From Adenophora triphylla var. japonica (taxonomy: Eukaryota; Streptophyta; Magnoliopsida; Asterales; Campanulaceae): a stretch of DNA of 64,000 nt. The stretch's first letter is position 1. Each line of letters starts with the position of its first letter. The notes beneath the pieces are model-generated. The model searched no databases. It worked only from the letters and a program-made list of their open reading frames with translations, and was not told the origin of the DNA. Location: the NCBI GenBank assembly GCA_022495995.1, contig JAFEMH010001462.1, forward strand, positions 1-64,000, read 5' to 3'. The position numbers and the translations under genes were made by a program. Of this stretch, positions 11,138 through 22,777 are shown in pieces.

Positions 11138-12519
11138 GGACTTGCGTGATCGAGAGAAGGACTCTTTTTGTAGTCCAAAAATGAGGTTCTTTATGAAGGA
11201 ATATCCTTAGCCCATCAATCCTACACCTTAAGACGATCGAGCTTATATGAATGCTTCATGCTCGTCTTAAGTGATAATCGGAGATATAGGGTTCAAGGTT
11301 GTCCCTTTCTAAAGAGATTATGGAACCTTTAATGGAAGAAACGATGTAAAGATAGGATCTTTACACCGGTCCGTTCCAAGGTTGCTAATGGGGACATGGG
11401 GGAATGCATGTAAAAATGACATTTTTAGTGAAAAGATGACATTTTTGGGTTGCAAATGATGCATTTGATTTGCAAATGATGCATTTTGATGTAAAGAAGT
11501 GATCTTTATGCAAAGGATGCATTTTATGAGGAAATTGATACTTAATATGCAAAGGATGCACTTTTATGAGGAAAATAGTATTTATTATGCAAAGGATGCA
11601 CAAAGATTTCATTTTTGAAAGCAAAGGATGCTAAGTTCATGCAAAGAGATGATTTTTAATGCAAAGGATGCATGAAAATGGATTTTAGGTGTAAAGGATG
11701 CACCTTTTTTATAAAGACATGATTTTTATATGCAAATGATGCATTTTGGATGTAAAGATTGCATTTTTATGAGCAAAGGATGCATAAAGATGATATTTTT
11801 ATTGTAAAAAGGGGGTTTTAGGTGCAAAGGATGCACCTTTTGATTCAAAGATTACATTTTTAATGGCAAGTGATGCCTATTTCATGCAAAGGGGGAAGGG
11901 GGGTATGATAAAGATATGATCTTTAATGATAACTACCAAGTCCCAAGCAAGATAATGACAATATATGAATGCAATGAGCAATTTAAATCACATAGAGCAA
12001 GTAAAATGCAAGGTTAAGGGAATGAGAGGTTACCAATGGTGGTGGCCTCTTCTCCTTTGGATCTTGCTTGGTGGAAGGACCAACTTTGGAGGCTTCAATG
12101 GAGGAGGGAGGTGGCTTCTTGACTCCTTCAGCTTCTTATTTTCGTAGAAATTATTTGGGGGTTTTATGCTGGAAAAACTGTGTATGAAAATGGGTAGAGG
12201 AGGCCTCTATTTATAGGCAGTCTGGATAAGACTAATGAAGCCGTGCGGCCAGAGGTCCTTGGCTAATGCAGCCGTGCGGCATTATCCACAATGACTCAGC
12301 ATGTTTCTAGAATCATGCAAGGTGGCAATTCTAGAAGGTTTTTGTAATTAAGAAAAATGTGTTTCTTAATTACTAAGCCTTCCCTTCAGCCCTTAAATGG
12401 TTTGGAACAGTTTCGGAATTGTTCCGAAACTCTAGGAAAGTCCGGGGAATTACCGGGAAATTTATCGGAATTGCCGGGGAAATTAACCGGAAGGCATGAG
12501 CTAGATTTGGGTACTTACA
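11138..12519 (-). mobile_element. Truncated LTR of a related Tat family, inverted
   Basis: Read on the minus strand from 12519, it aligns along its length with the forward LTR: TGTAAGTACCC, two GC palindromes (GCCGCACGGC, 12237-12283), TATAAATAGAGG (TATA at 12208-12216), the TGCATCCTTTGCAT repeats (11400-11900) and the CTTAAG-rich block near 11220-11290. It lacks the last 340 or so bases of the forward copy. By eye the two differ at many positions, so they are subfamilies and not twins from one insertion. The right edge abuts the pol of element B. Confidence 0.75.
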
Positions 12520-15500
12520 ACAGCGGTCGATCCAGATGTAGTTAATGGTCAACCAAGTCCTCATAGGCGACCTATGCCTCCAGGTCAACAATAACTCGGG
12601 GGCCACCAGTGATGAGGTCGCAGATAAACTAGATGATATGATAGCTGAAGAAGCTCCACACCTGGGGGCCGAGGAAAGACAAGAGGGTCGTAGAAATAAT
12701 CATTGAGACCCCGCAGCCTGCAGAGGGTCCGTAGCCGGAGGCCGTGGGACGAGCTAGAATCAGTAGTCACCAACCCTTTCTACCCCGGTCAAAAAATTCA
12801 AATTGGAAAGCAGCTATCAGATGAGGAGCGAGCAGAGATCATCGAGTTGTTGAAAGAGAGCAATGACGTCTTTGCATGGCGAGTAGAGGACATGAAGGGC
12901 ATTAAGGAGGAGGTCGTTGTTCATAGGCTTGAGGTCAACCCGACCATAAAGCCTAGACCCCAGAAATTGAGAAGCTTTGCTCGTGATAAGGAAGAGGCCA
13001 TAAAAGCTGAGGTACAAAAACTTTTGAGTGCAGGTATTATTAAGAAGGCCACTCATACAACCTGGTTGGCCAACGTGGTCATGGTGAAAAAGTCAAATGG
13101 CAAATGGAGGATGTGTGTCGACTTCACCACTCTAAACCTTGCTTGCCCGAAGGACAGCTATCCTCTTCCTAGGATCAACAAACTTGTTGATTCCATTCAT
13201 GGTCACTCTACCCTCAGCCTTCCTAGATGCTTACTCGGTACCATCAAATAAAGATGCACGAGGTTGACATTAGAAAACAGCTTTCCAATGTAACCAAATG
13301 GGCATCTGCTATAACATGATGCCATTTGGATTGAAGAATGCAGGGGCGACTTACCAACGCACGTGAGCAAGGTCTGGCTCACAAATTGGCCGAAACATGG
13401 AGGCCTACGTGACGATATGGTCATCAAAAACAAAGATCGGACGTCACGTGGTCGACCTAAAGGAAACGTTCGCGCCAATTTAAGAGCAAACGACATGAAG
13501 CTCAACCCTAGCAAGTGTGTCTTTGGAGTAGCAGCTTGGAAAGTTTCTTGGATTCATGGTGTCCCCAGAGAGGTATGTAAGCCTAACCCGAGAAGATCAA
13601 GGCTCTAGTTGAGATGAAGGAGCCTACAAGTATAAAGGAGATGCAAACGACTTAATGGCGGTGGTGGCGCTCTAGGTCGCTTTATAGCCAAGTCGGCCGA
13701 AAGGTCTCTCCCCTTCTTTAAATCATCGGGGGGACGAAAAATTTTGAGCTGACGGCCGAATGTCATTCGTCGTTCCAACAACTCAAAGAATACCTTGCCA
13801 CTCTTCCACTATTGAGCAAAGGCTCACTGCGGTGAAACTTTGTTCGTATACGTATCTCGTGGGAGACAAGCCGCTGGGTGGGCCTTTGGTTAGAGAAGAA
13901 GAGGGACATCAAAAAGCCGCTTACTATGTCGGCAAGGCCCCCGTCGACGAGAGGCGTATATTACAATCTTTGAGAAGGTCGCGTATGCCTTAGTCGTAGC
14001 TTCAAGGAAGCCGCGAGCTTATTTCTTGGCTCATCCTATTGTGGTGCTCACGAATGCACCCTTGAGAAAAATATTGCACAAGCTGAAAGTTCGGTCGTCT
14101 ACTCAATCGGTCAATTGCCCTCACGGAATTTGACATCGAGTATCGACCTCGAAAAGGCATTGAAGGCTCAAGCTCTAGCAGATTTCTTGAGTCGAGCTTA
14201 CGTTCACCAAGGAAGACGGCCGAGCGCCGAGCTCAAAAGGAGAAAACCAAAGTGGAAAGAGCCGGGTTCCAGCCTCGCCATTACTCTACCCGACGATTGC
14301 CGGAAGGTCTACTCGACGGGTCGGCCTACAAAAATGTCGGTGAGCTGGAATTGTTTTAATTGAGCCGTAATCGGAACCGTATACGAGAGTCACTAAGGTT
14401 CAAGTTTGATGCATCCAACAATCGGGCGGAGTATGAAGCTCGTAGCCGCCATGGGAGAGTACGCTAAGTGCTTGGGTGCGACAAAAATCATGGCATACCG
14501 TGATTCTCAACCCGATAGTCAACCAGGTTAGAGGCGAGTACGAGGTACTTAATTCCATTCTCCGATCAAATCTGCGACTGGTGAAAGAGTTGACAAAAGA
14601 CTTAGAATTCGGGAGATCCAAAGGATTGGTCGAGAGGACAATGAGTTAGCCGACTTACTCTCAGTTAGCTACATCGACGAGCCACATGAAGAGCCCATCT
14701 CTTACCTTGAAAGCCCACTTATGAAAGGGTTAAAATTCAATGCATAGAAGATCCCTCGAGAAATTGGATTTATGAGAAGTCTTTGGATTGAAGAAATGAA
14801 GGCATACCTAGAAAGTGGCGAGCCGCCTAATGACGAGAAGAAAGCTCGAATCGCCAAAAAGAAAGCTCCGAGGTACGTCATTCAAGGAGGTGAGCTATTC
14901 AGAGATCCTACACTCGACCACTATTGAAGTATATCCACCTCAAGAGATCACTACGTTGATGCATGAAGTACACAAATGGGATTTGTGGTGGACACCGGGG
15001 GCCAGGACTCTAGCCGACAAATTGATCACTTTGGGGTACTGCACGGGCCACACATGAGAGCGTGGACACCCATGACTTTGTGCAGGCAGACCTAATGCCA
15101 AAGGTTTGCTAACCTACTCCTCTCGCACTACGGACCGAGCAAACCCCCGTAATTGCGCTCTTGGCCATTCGACATGTGGGGCGTCGACTTAATTGGACCC
15201 CTTCCCTCCCGCCCGGGGAAATTGCAAGTATGTGATCGTCGCCATAAATTATTTCACCAAGTGGGTTGAAGCAAAGCCACTAGCTCGCATCACAGAGGAA
15301 AATGCCATTAACTTCATCCACGACTTCATCTGGTGTAGATTTGGATTTCCTAGAGCTATAGTGTCTGACAACGGCTGCGGTTCTCAGAGCCTTCAAACGA
15401 GAGATGAATCGGGTAGGAATCAAACATTGGCAATCTTCTCTCGCCTATCCTCAAGGAAATGGGCAAGTGGCAAAGAAATAAGCGGTTCTATCGCACTCAA

Positions 15501-16003
15501 GACAGTCTCGTAGGTCGACGCAATAGCTGGTTAGACGCACTCCCCCTTGCTCTTTGGGCAGTTCGCACAACCACTCGGGGGCCTATGGGGGAAACCCCAT
15601 TCGCTCTCACATATGGATCAGAGGCCATGGCACCTGCTGAGCTCATTTCCTGCTCTAGAGTAACATTCTTCGACCAAGAGCGTAACAACATCAATAGATT
15701 GATCGACTGGATTTAGTGGACGAAGCGAGATACAAACTTACTGCGAATGGTCAACTACAAGCAAAGAACCAAGAGTTACCACGATAAGAAAGTGAAAACA
15801 AGATCATTCCAAGTGGGCAACTACGTACTAAGGAAGATCGAGGCAGGAAGGAGAACCCAAATGTATAGCTATCTCCTAACTGGGAAGGTCCCTATGTGGT
15901 TACTCGAGTTGTCAAAGAAGGTACTTACATGATCGATTACCCAGAGGGCGAGGAATTGAAGCATCCATGGCACGCTACTCACTTGATCAAATACTACTTC
16001 TAA
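12520..16003 (+). pseudogene. Decayed Tat-lineage pol (element B)
   Basis: Domains run in gypsy order. A linker lies at about 12590-12760. RT covers 12770-13420, with KPRPQKLRSF, VKKSNGKWRMCVDF and MPFGLKNAGATYQR. The connection and first RNase H lie at about 13490-14110 (PRAYFLAHPIVVLTNAPLRK). A second, Tat-type RNase H lies at about 14290-14650 (SNNRAEYEA). The integrase zinc region is at 14890-15050 and the core near 15160-15700 (DMWGVDLIGPLP, SDNGCGSQ). The C-terminus is NWEGPYVVTRVVKEG, ending HATHLIKYYF with TAA at 16001-16003. The RT active-site codons near 13406-13420 read TACGTGACGATATGG, consistent with a 1-bp loss inside the YVDD codons. The third acidic residue of the integrase triad is not found. 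Stops and frameshifts are numerous. The 5' end is cut off by the inverted LTR. Confidence 0.88.
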
Positions 16004-16149
16004 GCTCAGTTTTCTTGATTGAAGTTCCAAAGATTAGTTCAGTTCGCAACATTTGAGTTCGTCATAGTTCTAGTTCTTCATTTTGATGTAAACGTTTCCC
16101 TACTTCAATGAAAATTGTACCTTTGTTTGACTCAACATTGTATTACACT

Positions 16150-16560
16150 AACTTCAACAAGATCGACTCATAGTCAGCTTCATTTTAACAAGCTCGATTC
16201 TTAATCAGCTTTGTTCACTTAAACAAGTCCGACTCTTAGTCGACTTCGTTCTAACAAGCTCGACTCTTAGTCAGGTTCGTTTTAACACGCTCGACTCTTA
16301 GTCAGCTTCGCTTCAATAAAGCTCGATTCTTAATCAGCTTTGTTCCTCTAATGAGTTCGACTCTTAGTCAACTTTGCTTTAACAAGCTCGACTCTTAGTC
16401 GGCTTAGATTAAATAAACTCGATTCTTAATCAGTTTAGTTTCTTTAACAAGTCCGATCTTAGGTCGACTTCATTTATAAGCTCGACTCATGGTCAGCTTC
16501 GGACTCTTAAAACAGTTTCGACTCTGAGTCAATCTCGTTTACAAACATCCCTGCAAGTCT
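16150..16560. repeat. Degenerate tandem repeat, unit about 32 bp
   Basis: About a dozen units of the form AACAAGCTCGACTCTTAGTC plus GGCTTCGTTTT. Two variants alternate: CGACTCTTAGTC and CGATTCTTAATC. Each unit contains a small inverted repeat (GACT-CTT-AGTC). It lies directly after pol and before the antisense gene, as expected for a Tat 3' tail. 16004-16149 between pol and the array holds no gene. Confidence 0.85.
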
Positions 16561-16960
16561 GAGGTCGACTAAATCCTTGAAGATCAAGTCAACCCTAGGT
16601 CTATGTTAACTTATTCGCCCTATTACGACTAGCTCGACATACACATACTGAAATTGAAAGCATACAACATTCAGAGATCTAAAGTTGACTACGATTACAA
16701 GTCTCCCAAAAGCGGGCCAAGACTTGCACAAAATAAGATTACATGTTTCTATGCCTCCCAAAAACTGGGCCAAGGCATGCATATAATTTCAAGACAAAAA
16801 GCAAAAAAGTGTTAGGGACTTGTTCATTACAATCCATTCAAATAATTCATGAAGCCAGATCAGCATCGGTTTGATCGCCGTGCGGCTCGACCTTCTCCAT
16901 CTCCTTCTTGTTCTGGGGGCCTATGGGTTTGCAGGCTACGAAAACCTTTGCTTGGGAGTT
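16561..16960. repeat. Spacer with two hairpins sharing one loop
   Basis: There is no gene. Two short hairpins share the loop pattern CCCAAAA(g/a)C(G/T)GGGCCA. One has arms CAAGTCT/AGACTTG (16698-16704 with 16720-16726), the other ATGCCT/AGGCAT (16751-16756 with 16773-16778). The arms differ in sequence but both still pair. They sit just beyond the stop codon of the antisense gene. Confidence 0.55.
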
Positions 16961-19900
16961 TCATCCGGCGGGCGAATCAGGTTCCTCAAGCTCGGATAAG
17001 ATGGTAATGTAGTTCACTGGATTAACAGGAGGTGGAGTCCAAATTTCTGCCTCGGTGGCCGCGTCATCCTTAGCTATGAGCTCCAAGTCGTTGTCATTAT
17101 AGGGCACCAAGCTATGGCCCGGACGAGCTGCCGTATTGTAAGGATCTTCTGCAGCCCATTGTGCAAGTTGTTCAACGAGAGATATTAAAAGCAGGATCCA
17201 CTACAATACGTCGAGCCATGTGAGCTCGACCCACATCCCAAAATGAACTCGCTTGCTTGGTAATCTGATTGTGGAGCTCATCGCTTTCTTTGTAAGCCTC
17301 CATCGCCTCGTCCTTGGCAATTTTCACAGCATTAGTCATATCCACCTCCCACTGATGACGAGCAGTATCCATTTCTTCTTGTTTCTTCGCCAAGGTGACT
17401 GGCACTTCCTCCAACTGTTGCTTGGCCAACTCAAGATCAGCTGCCATCTTCTTCTTCTCTTCCTTGAGAAGGGCGAGCTCATTGTTGGCTTTTCCCAAGC
17501 TCTTCCAAGCCTCCTCCTTGAGCTTAATCTCATTATCCTTGACAAGTTTCAAAGCTTCATAGGAGTTGTCCAAATCTGAATGCATCTCCTTCAGGTTGTC
17601 AAACTCTCCCCTCAATTTGGTGTGGTCCTCCTCCAGCTTGGCGTGATCACCCTCCAGTTTCCCTGCCTCCTCATTTTTGCGAGCCAACATGGACTTGGCC
17701 AGTTTCTCCTGCTCCTCCGCAGCCTTCCAATAAGTGGTGGCTAGATCTATCATTGCAAGAGACTGAAATAACGAGTAAATACAAGGGGTTAGATCGAACA
17801 AAAATGAAGAAAGGAAAAGACACAAGTAAGAAGAACAAGTACGTTAAAAGCGTAAGAGTTACCTCGGAGGAAGCCAGCCCGACTCGCGCACGACAGGCTT
17901 CTGGGGTCAATAGTTTGTTGGTAAACTCTCTGATCAGGTCCTGGTCAGCCCCCCTCCTGACAATTACCTGCCCATACTCCAATTCTGGATACTCCCTAGC
18001 CAGGCTGTTGATCCTGTTCAAAGGAGTCACATCACTTAGCTCAGCAACACGAGCCTGAATCAGCTCGTCGTATGAAACATGGACGAGAGAGGGCTGAGGA
18101 CTCCTGACTTCAGCCTCCACTGGTACACCAGCATCGACCTGATCAACAGTCGAGCTAACAGTGGTTTGCCCTATCCTCAACCTCTTACTGATAGGGGCGT
18201 CATCCTCAGGATCTTCTTCCTTCTCATCCACATCAATTACAGGCGACTTGGCCTTAGAAGCTACTTTGGTTTTGCTTTTGGTTTTGGTTCTAGCCTGAGC
18301 CCGAGTTCTGGTACGGACGACCTCCCTCTCTGGCTCCACACCAGCAACGTTGGCCTCTTCAGAACCTTGGGCATCTCCTCCCTCAACATGCTCTCCCTCT
18401 AGGACCACATCCAAATCCTCCAAATTGTCCTCCACTGGAATAGAATTGACAGGGTCCACGTCCACTGTCTTCAAAATCTCTTGGCGCTGGACACCCTCCC
18501 TCTCTCGGTGTTCCCTGGCATTGGCTGCACCACAGCTCCTTTTGCTTTTCCTGACGTCAACAGCTCGGACCATGTTCGCCTCTTGTTCTGGAGTCAACAC
18601 TGTCCCAAAATAAAAGTGAGTTAAGAGTCAGGTCGACATGTGAAAGGTCTACATACGAGCAAAACGTTCTATATACGAATTGAGCATACACGAGTAACTA
18701 AATCGATGAACAGGCCAGGTACATAAGAGCTAAGAGGCAAACTTATGAATAATCAATCTACACGCAAGAACATATGCAAGTTAATGAGTTCTACACACGA
18801 ACGGACATTTCTGTGTACGAGCACAACACTAGCATATCAGCAACTATTGGACGGATTAAAGGACAGTGAATGGTCAAGATTCTTACCCCCACAGTGCTCT
18901 ACCCGCTCCTTACAATAGTTGGCGCCTTTCTTACAAAAGTGGCATTCTTTCTCAAATCTGAATCGAGCTCCCTCATGGGTGACCCAATCTGGATATCTCT
19001 GACATCTGACTACTGGAACCATGGGCACGACATCTCCCTCACTGACCATCAATCCAGCTCGGATGTAATTATTCTTGTTGGATCCCAAGGCATCCCAACT
19101 GATAGCTCCCTTTTTGGTAAACTCCACCAACTTCTTGCGTAAATCATTATGCCAATAGGGAGCCCAATAGCTATCCTCATCTACACCAGTTGTATCAGCA
19201 TTGGGCAAGGGAAATTCCCATCCTCTTCTACTCTCCACCACCACTACGTAGGAGTTCCAACCACTAGCCTTACCAGGGAGATTGATAAATAGTTTGGGAG
19301 ACTTTGGCTTGGAGGGGGTACTTATCTCACTGTCTTTATCAAACTTAATACTAAAGAACTCCTTGAACACTTTCATACAAGGCGCATACCCTAAGAATCT
19401 ACAAACCATAATGAAGCAAACCAGTACCCTGCAGGTGTTGGCTCCTAGCTGAAGTGGCAGTGCGTCGGTGCATTCTAAAAATTCATTTATAAAAGGGTCT
19501 AGGGGTAATCTCAAACCAGCTTCAAATTGGCCATAGTAGAAGGCCACCCTGGTAGAATCCTCCTCGTAGGTGTCCCCAAATTGGTTAAAGAAATCCCCCC
19601 TGCTATACAAAGTGACACTAAATTCCTTCCTATCAACCTCACAAAAGTCATGTATCATGCTCAAGAGAGATGGAAAATTCTACTTCCCCCTAACTGGCCT
19701 TAGGGGAACATAACCCCATTCATTCCTGCCCGGCACCACAGCGGTCTCAAAGGCATCAACAATACGTGGGCTTGATGAGGTCGATGCATGGGCTTCTCCT
19801 TGAGTCTCCATATCTGTACAAGAAGAAGGGGAAACAGGGGAATCAGTTCTACATGAAGTCTCAGGAGTCCTAATAGACACACTAAGGGGCGACCTAGATT

Positions 19901-20216
19901 CCCCTGGAAATCCAATTCTGTTTCTAAGGAAGGAAGGTTTATTGGGGCCCTGAACATAGAATACGGCAATATGGTCAAGAAGCTCATGAAAGAGGTGAAA
20001 GGGCTCAACCCTTGGGTCATTCGTTCCTAAGATACCTAAGCTCTCTCCCACAGGAAAGGTCAATTCAGTAAAGTGCAAGCCCCAACGGGTCAAAATCGAA
20101 GTGCATTCCTCAATGGTTATCTCCCTCCACTCTCCGTTCAAATGTTTATAAACCCTACGGTTGACATTACAGTACCCATACCAAGCCCCAGGTTCGGTGC
20201 TAAAGGTCCTAGCCAT
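16961..20216 (-). pseudogene. Three-exon antisense gene of element B, nearly intact
   Basis: Start ATG is at 20216 (MARTFSTEPGAWYGYC). Exon 1 spans 20216-18887 and ends at a strong donor (GGGG|GTAAGAATC). Exon 2 spans 18599-17863, with acceptor GGGACAG and donor GAG|GTAACTC. Exon 3 spans 17762-16961, with acceptor TTATTTCAG and stop TGA at 16963-16961. Phases agree: intron 1 is phase 1 and intron 2 (100 bp) is phase 0. The exons sum to 2869 nt, i.e. 956 codons plus one base. The extra base matches one frameshift near 17176-17184. The only other lesion is TAG at 19682-19680 (codon 179). The first 450 or so residues resemble the putative gypsy-type transposon domain (PF04195). Then come a cysteine cluster (HFCKKGANYCKERVEHC), an acidic, basic and Ser/Pro linker, and a coiled coil of about 150 residues (17725-17290). 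The role is unknown. It is convergent with pol. A functional RNA would need readthrough or a correction of the frame. Confidence 0.75.
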
Positions 20217-20699
20217 GGTGGAATTGGAAAATTACGGAAATAAAACCCTAATACTGAGAGACAAGAAGGATACCTTAAAAGTAACTCGAGTGAAGAAGGA
20301 TTACAGACGGAGATGAAAGCTTTGATTTATCTGATTGCCTTCTTCGCTATTTTTGCCGGAATTCAAGAAACCAGAGACAGCAAAAGTTGTAAATGGAGAA
20401 GGATTTTTGAATTTATATCTTTCTGAATTGGAAAGGACAAAGGGAAATTCAAAATTAATTTCCTAATTAATTGGGAAAACAGTTTCCAAGACAGATTATC
20501 AAACGTCTAATTGTAATCATTACAAAATACGGCGCCCCTTCATCTCTGGCCGTGCATCGCCGACGTATAGGATTGTGCCACATCACCTTGGGTCGACTAA
20601 ACCTCAGAACGAGTAGAGACCTTCGAGTAACAGCGATTGCCATCAAAAAATTTCCTTAACTTCCTAGTCGACAAAGTCAACTCGAAAGTTGGGGGCCAC
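20217..20699 (-). promoter_or_regulatory. Upstream region of the antisense gene, with TATA box
   Basis: The minus strand reads AGATATAAATTC at 20409-20420, about 195 bp before the antisense ATG, so the antisense leader would be about 165 nt. On the plus strand the region is the 3' untranslated tail of element B, ending in the purine-rich GAAAGTTGGGGG (20684-20695), a good polypurine tract just before the LTR. Confidence 0.5.
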
Positions 20700-21362
20700 T
20701 GAACATACCAAAAGTAGCGAGTTGATCCAAGCGAGTAAAGCCCAACCTTCAAGGATTTATTACCTTAACGTGTCCTGTGGGCTAGGCCCAACCAATACAT
20801 GGCCCAAGGCCCATCTCATGTATCAGTCGACTAAGTTCATTGTCCGACCTATCAGGTCCCGACCTAACTTAGTCCAACCTGAAGATCCAAGTTTTAATAC
20901 GGGTACGATCCATGCTCTACCTGTCAGTCAGGTCGACCATTCCTCAAATGGCGACCTCGACCTAATCAACAAGCGTCGACCTAACTAATGTGGGCGCACG
21001 TGGGTTAAACCTTTCCATAACTGCATTCCTACAAATCAGGGACTGTTATAGGCACGTTCCCATAACTCATAACTGTCGCTAAAATCTCGGAGCTCATGTA
21101 GCACCACCAAAAATACAACGGTCAACACCTATAAATATATCATCACTATCAACGGTGCGAAGGTAACTGCAATTTTGTCATTTGAATACAATTGTTCATT
21201 TACAATTTTTGCTCTCCGAAACATATACTTACTCTCACGTCCGAGGGTCTAAGTCGGAGACACATCCGGCTAGTCGTGGGTTCTGATTTCAGGTCAAGGA
21301 GCCAGGTGATCAGTCCTGTCACGTGGAAGAAGATTGATAAGCACTTTTCTTGCGGCATCACA
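20700..21362 (+). mobile_element. 3' LTR of element B
   Basis: It begins TGAACATACC, four bases after the polypurine tract. TATA (CCTATAAATATATC) is at 21128-21141, followed by a leader. The proposed end is GCGGCATCACA at 21362. No second copy exists in the window to confirm the ends. It carries TCGACCT motifs that echo the tandem array at 16150-16560, but none of the GC palindromes seen in other LTRs here. Confidence 0.55.
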
Positions 21363-21838
21363 AACTATATTCATAAATTATTGATATATTTATACTGAAT
21401 TATTATTTTATATTTTATATGGGATCTACATAAGCAATTAAAAATTTATTATTTTATAATTTAAGCGAATTATTAATTTGAAACGTTATTCCCAATTTAA
21501 GACCGACTAAAAATATTATTTTATATGGCTCTACATTCATAGGTAATTAAAATTATTTGCTCCACTTTATAAACTCTTGTATATAGCCCACGAGCAATGA
21601 CTTGTGTCTTCCACTAATTTAAAAGCTGCATAGTTTTATGTCATCTTCTGTTGAGAATTGACTTATTAACCATTTATTCGACTTCTAAAAGCAACGTTAG
21701 TCTTGTCCTACAAATTGAATGTTGTCATTTCATCAATATTTGTGTTTGATGCACACGTTGAGTTCGAGGTCGGTAGAATACACAAATTTTTTAAGCGTTC
21801 TCAGTCACACAAATAATGAGTTCAACTACGTGGATGAT
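21363..21838. other. AT-rich unassigned DNA
   Basis: No coding potential, terminal repeat or RNA gene was recognised. It may be the original flank of element B and the target of Copia-1. Confidence 0.5.
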
Positions 21839-22737
21839 TGTTGAAAATGGGTAACGAAAGTTAAGTTTGACTTGTTGTTGACTTAACTTTTTAACGGAAA
21901 TTCGTTAACTTTCAATGGAGTTCGTTATTTGTTAACGAAGTAAGTTACAAAATGTATTCTACATTTAGGGTAGATAATGAAACTCATTTATTGTCTCAAA
22001 ACCATTTCCGGGTGAATGAGAAATTAATGACAAAAGATTTGTAACTTAACGAGAGTTGTTTAAAGGGTTTTTTGATGAGGTTTGATATGCTCGGCCGAGC
22101 AGAGTCCTTGACTCGGCCGAGCAGAGCATAGCAAATTGGCCAAGTCTCTGGACAAGCTTGCTCGGCCGAGGCATATGCCTTGCTCGGCCGAGCAGTGTGA
22201 TTGACACGGCCGTGCGAGTTCCTTGACTCGGCCGTGCAGCTTGGCGCTCGGCCGAGCGAGTCCCTTGACTCGGCCGAGCAGTTCCTGAACAGGTGTCAAT
22301 TCAAAAGAAAAAGTTGTGCCTTTTCAAGGGAAAAGACACAAACCCCTTAACTCTCCTTATATACTTTCCCTCCGAATTTCAATTCATATATACAGTCATT
22401 TGAGCCTCTCTACCCACATTTTGAGATAGATTAACATAGCCAAATCATTTCATATTGTTGCATCAAATTCCTTCAAGTCCAAAGTTCTAAACTTTCCATT
22501 GTTCGTTAGAATTGTTAATTTGGTGTGCTCCTATTAACAATTAGAAGTCGTTTCATCTCATGAGAAGTTTGTCATCAACCGTAAGCACCTGTGCGGGACA
22601 AATACTTCTTACGGAAATTGTGTTAAACACAAGACTCGACTATTTGTGGTTTGCTTTTCAATTTCCGTTATAATTTCCGTTATCTTTCTCATCTCTCTTT
22701 GTTATTTTCTTAAGAAGCCTAATAGAAAATTTCAACA
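21839..22737 (+). mobile_element. 5' LTR of Copia-1
   Basis: It is 899 bp, TGTTGAAAAT to TTTCAACA, and pairs with the 3' LTR (29737-30637). A TATA box (CTTATATAC) lies at 22357-22365. Eight GC-rich palindromes cluster at 22090-22278: six perfect CTCGGCCGAG, one CACGGCCGTG and one CTCGGCCGTG, often preceded by CCTTGA. A hairpin CCGTAAG/CTTACGG lies at 22580-22614. By eye the LTRs differ at a few percent of sites. No 5-bp target duplication is evident (ATGAT on the left, ATTTG on the right). Confidence 0.95.
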
Positions 22738-22777
22738 ATCGTAAGAAGTATTTGACGTTTCTTAAGGCTTTCCTACA
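22738..22777 (+). other. Unusual primer-binding-site region of Copia-1
   Basis: The 40 bases between the LTR and the gag ATG contain no match to the usual copia tRNA-iMet site TGGTATCAGAGC. Instead 22740-22754 (CGTAAGAAGTATTTG) is an exact reverse complement of 22599-22613 inside the LTR leader, and the 3' LTR keeps that complement. Confidence 0.6.

Noticed and set aside
12587..12620. GGGGGCCACCAGTG as the polypurine tract and LTR start of another element
   Set aside because: It resembles the tract at 20690, but the following sequence reads as a coding linker leading into RT and has no LTR features.
17253..17579. Leucine-rich plus-strand ORF that looks membrane-like
   Set aside because: It is the reverse reading of the glutamate/lysine-rich coiled coil of the antisense gene. 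Such shadows are naturally leucine- and phenylalanine-rich.
22060..22299. Minus-strand ORF rich in GRAR/RPS repeats in the Copia-1 LTR (and 29945-30199)
   Set aside because: It is the translated CTCGGCCGAG cluster. The 3' LTR copy has a frameshift and block replacement, with no sign of coding constraint.
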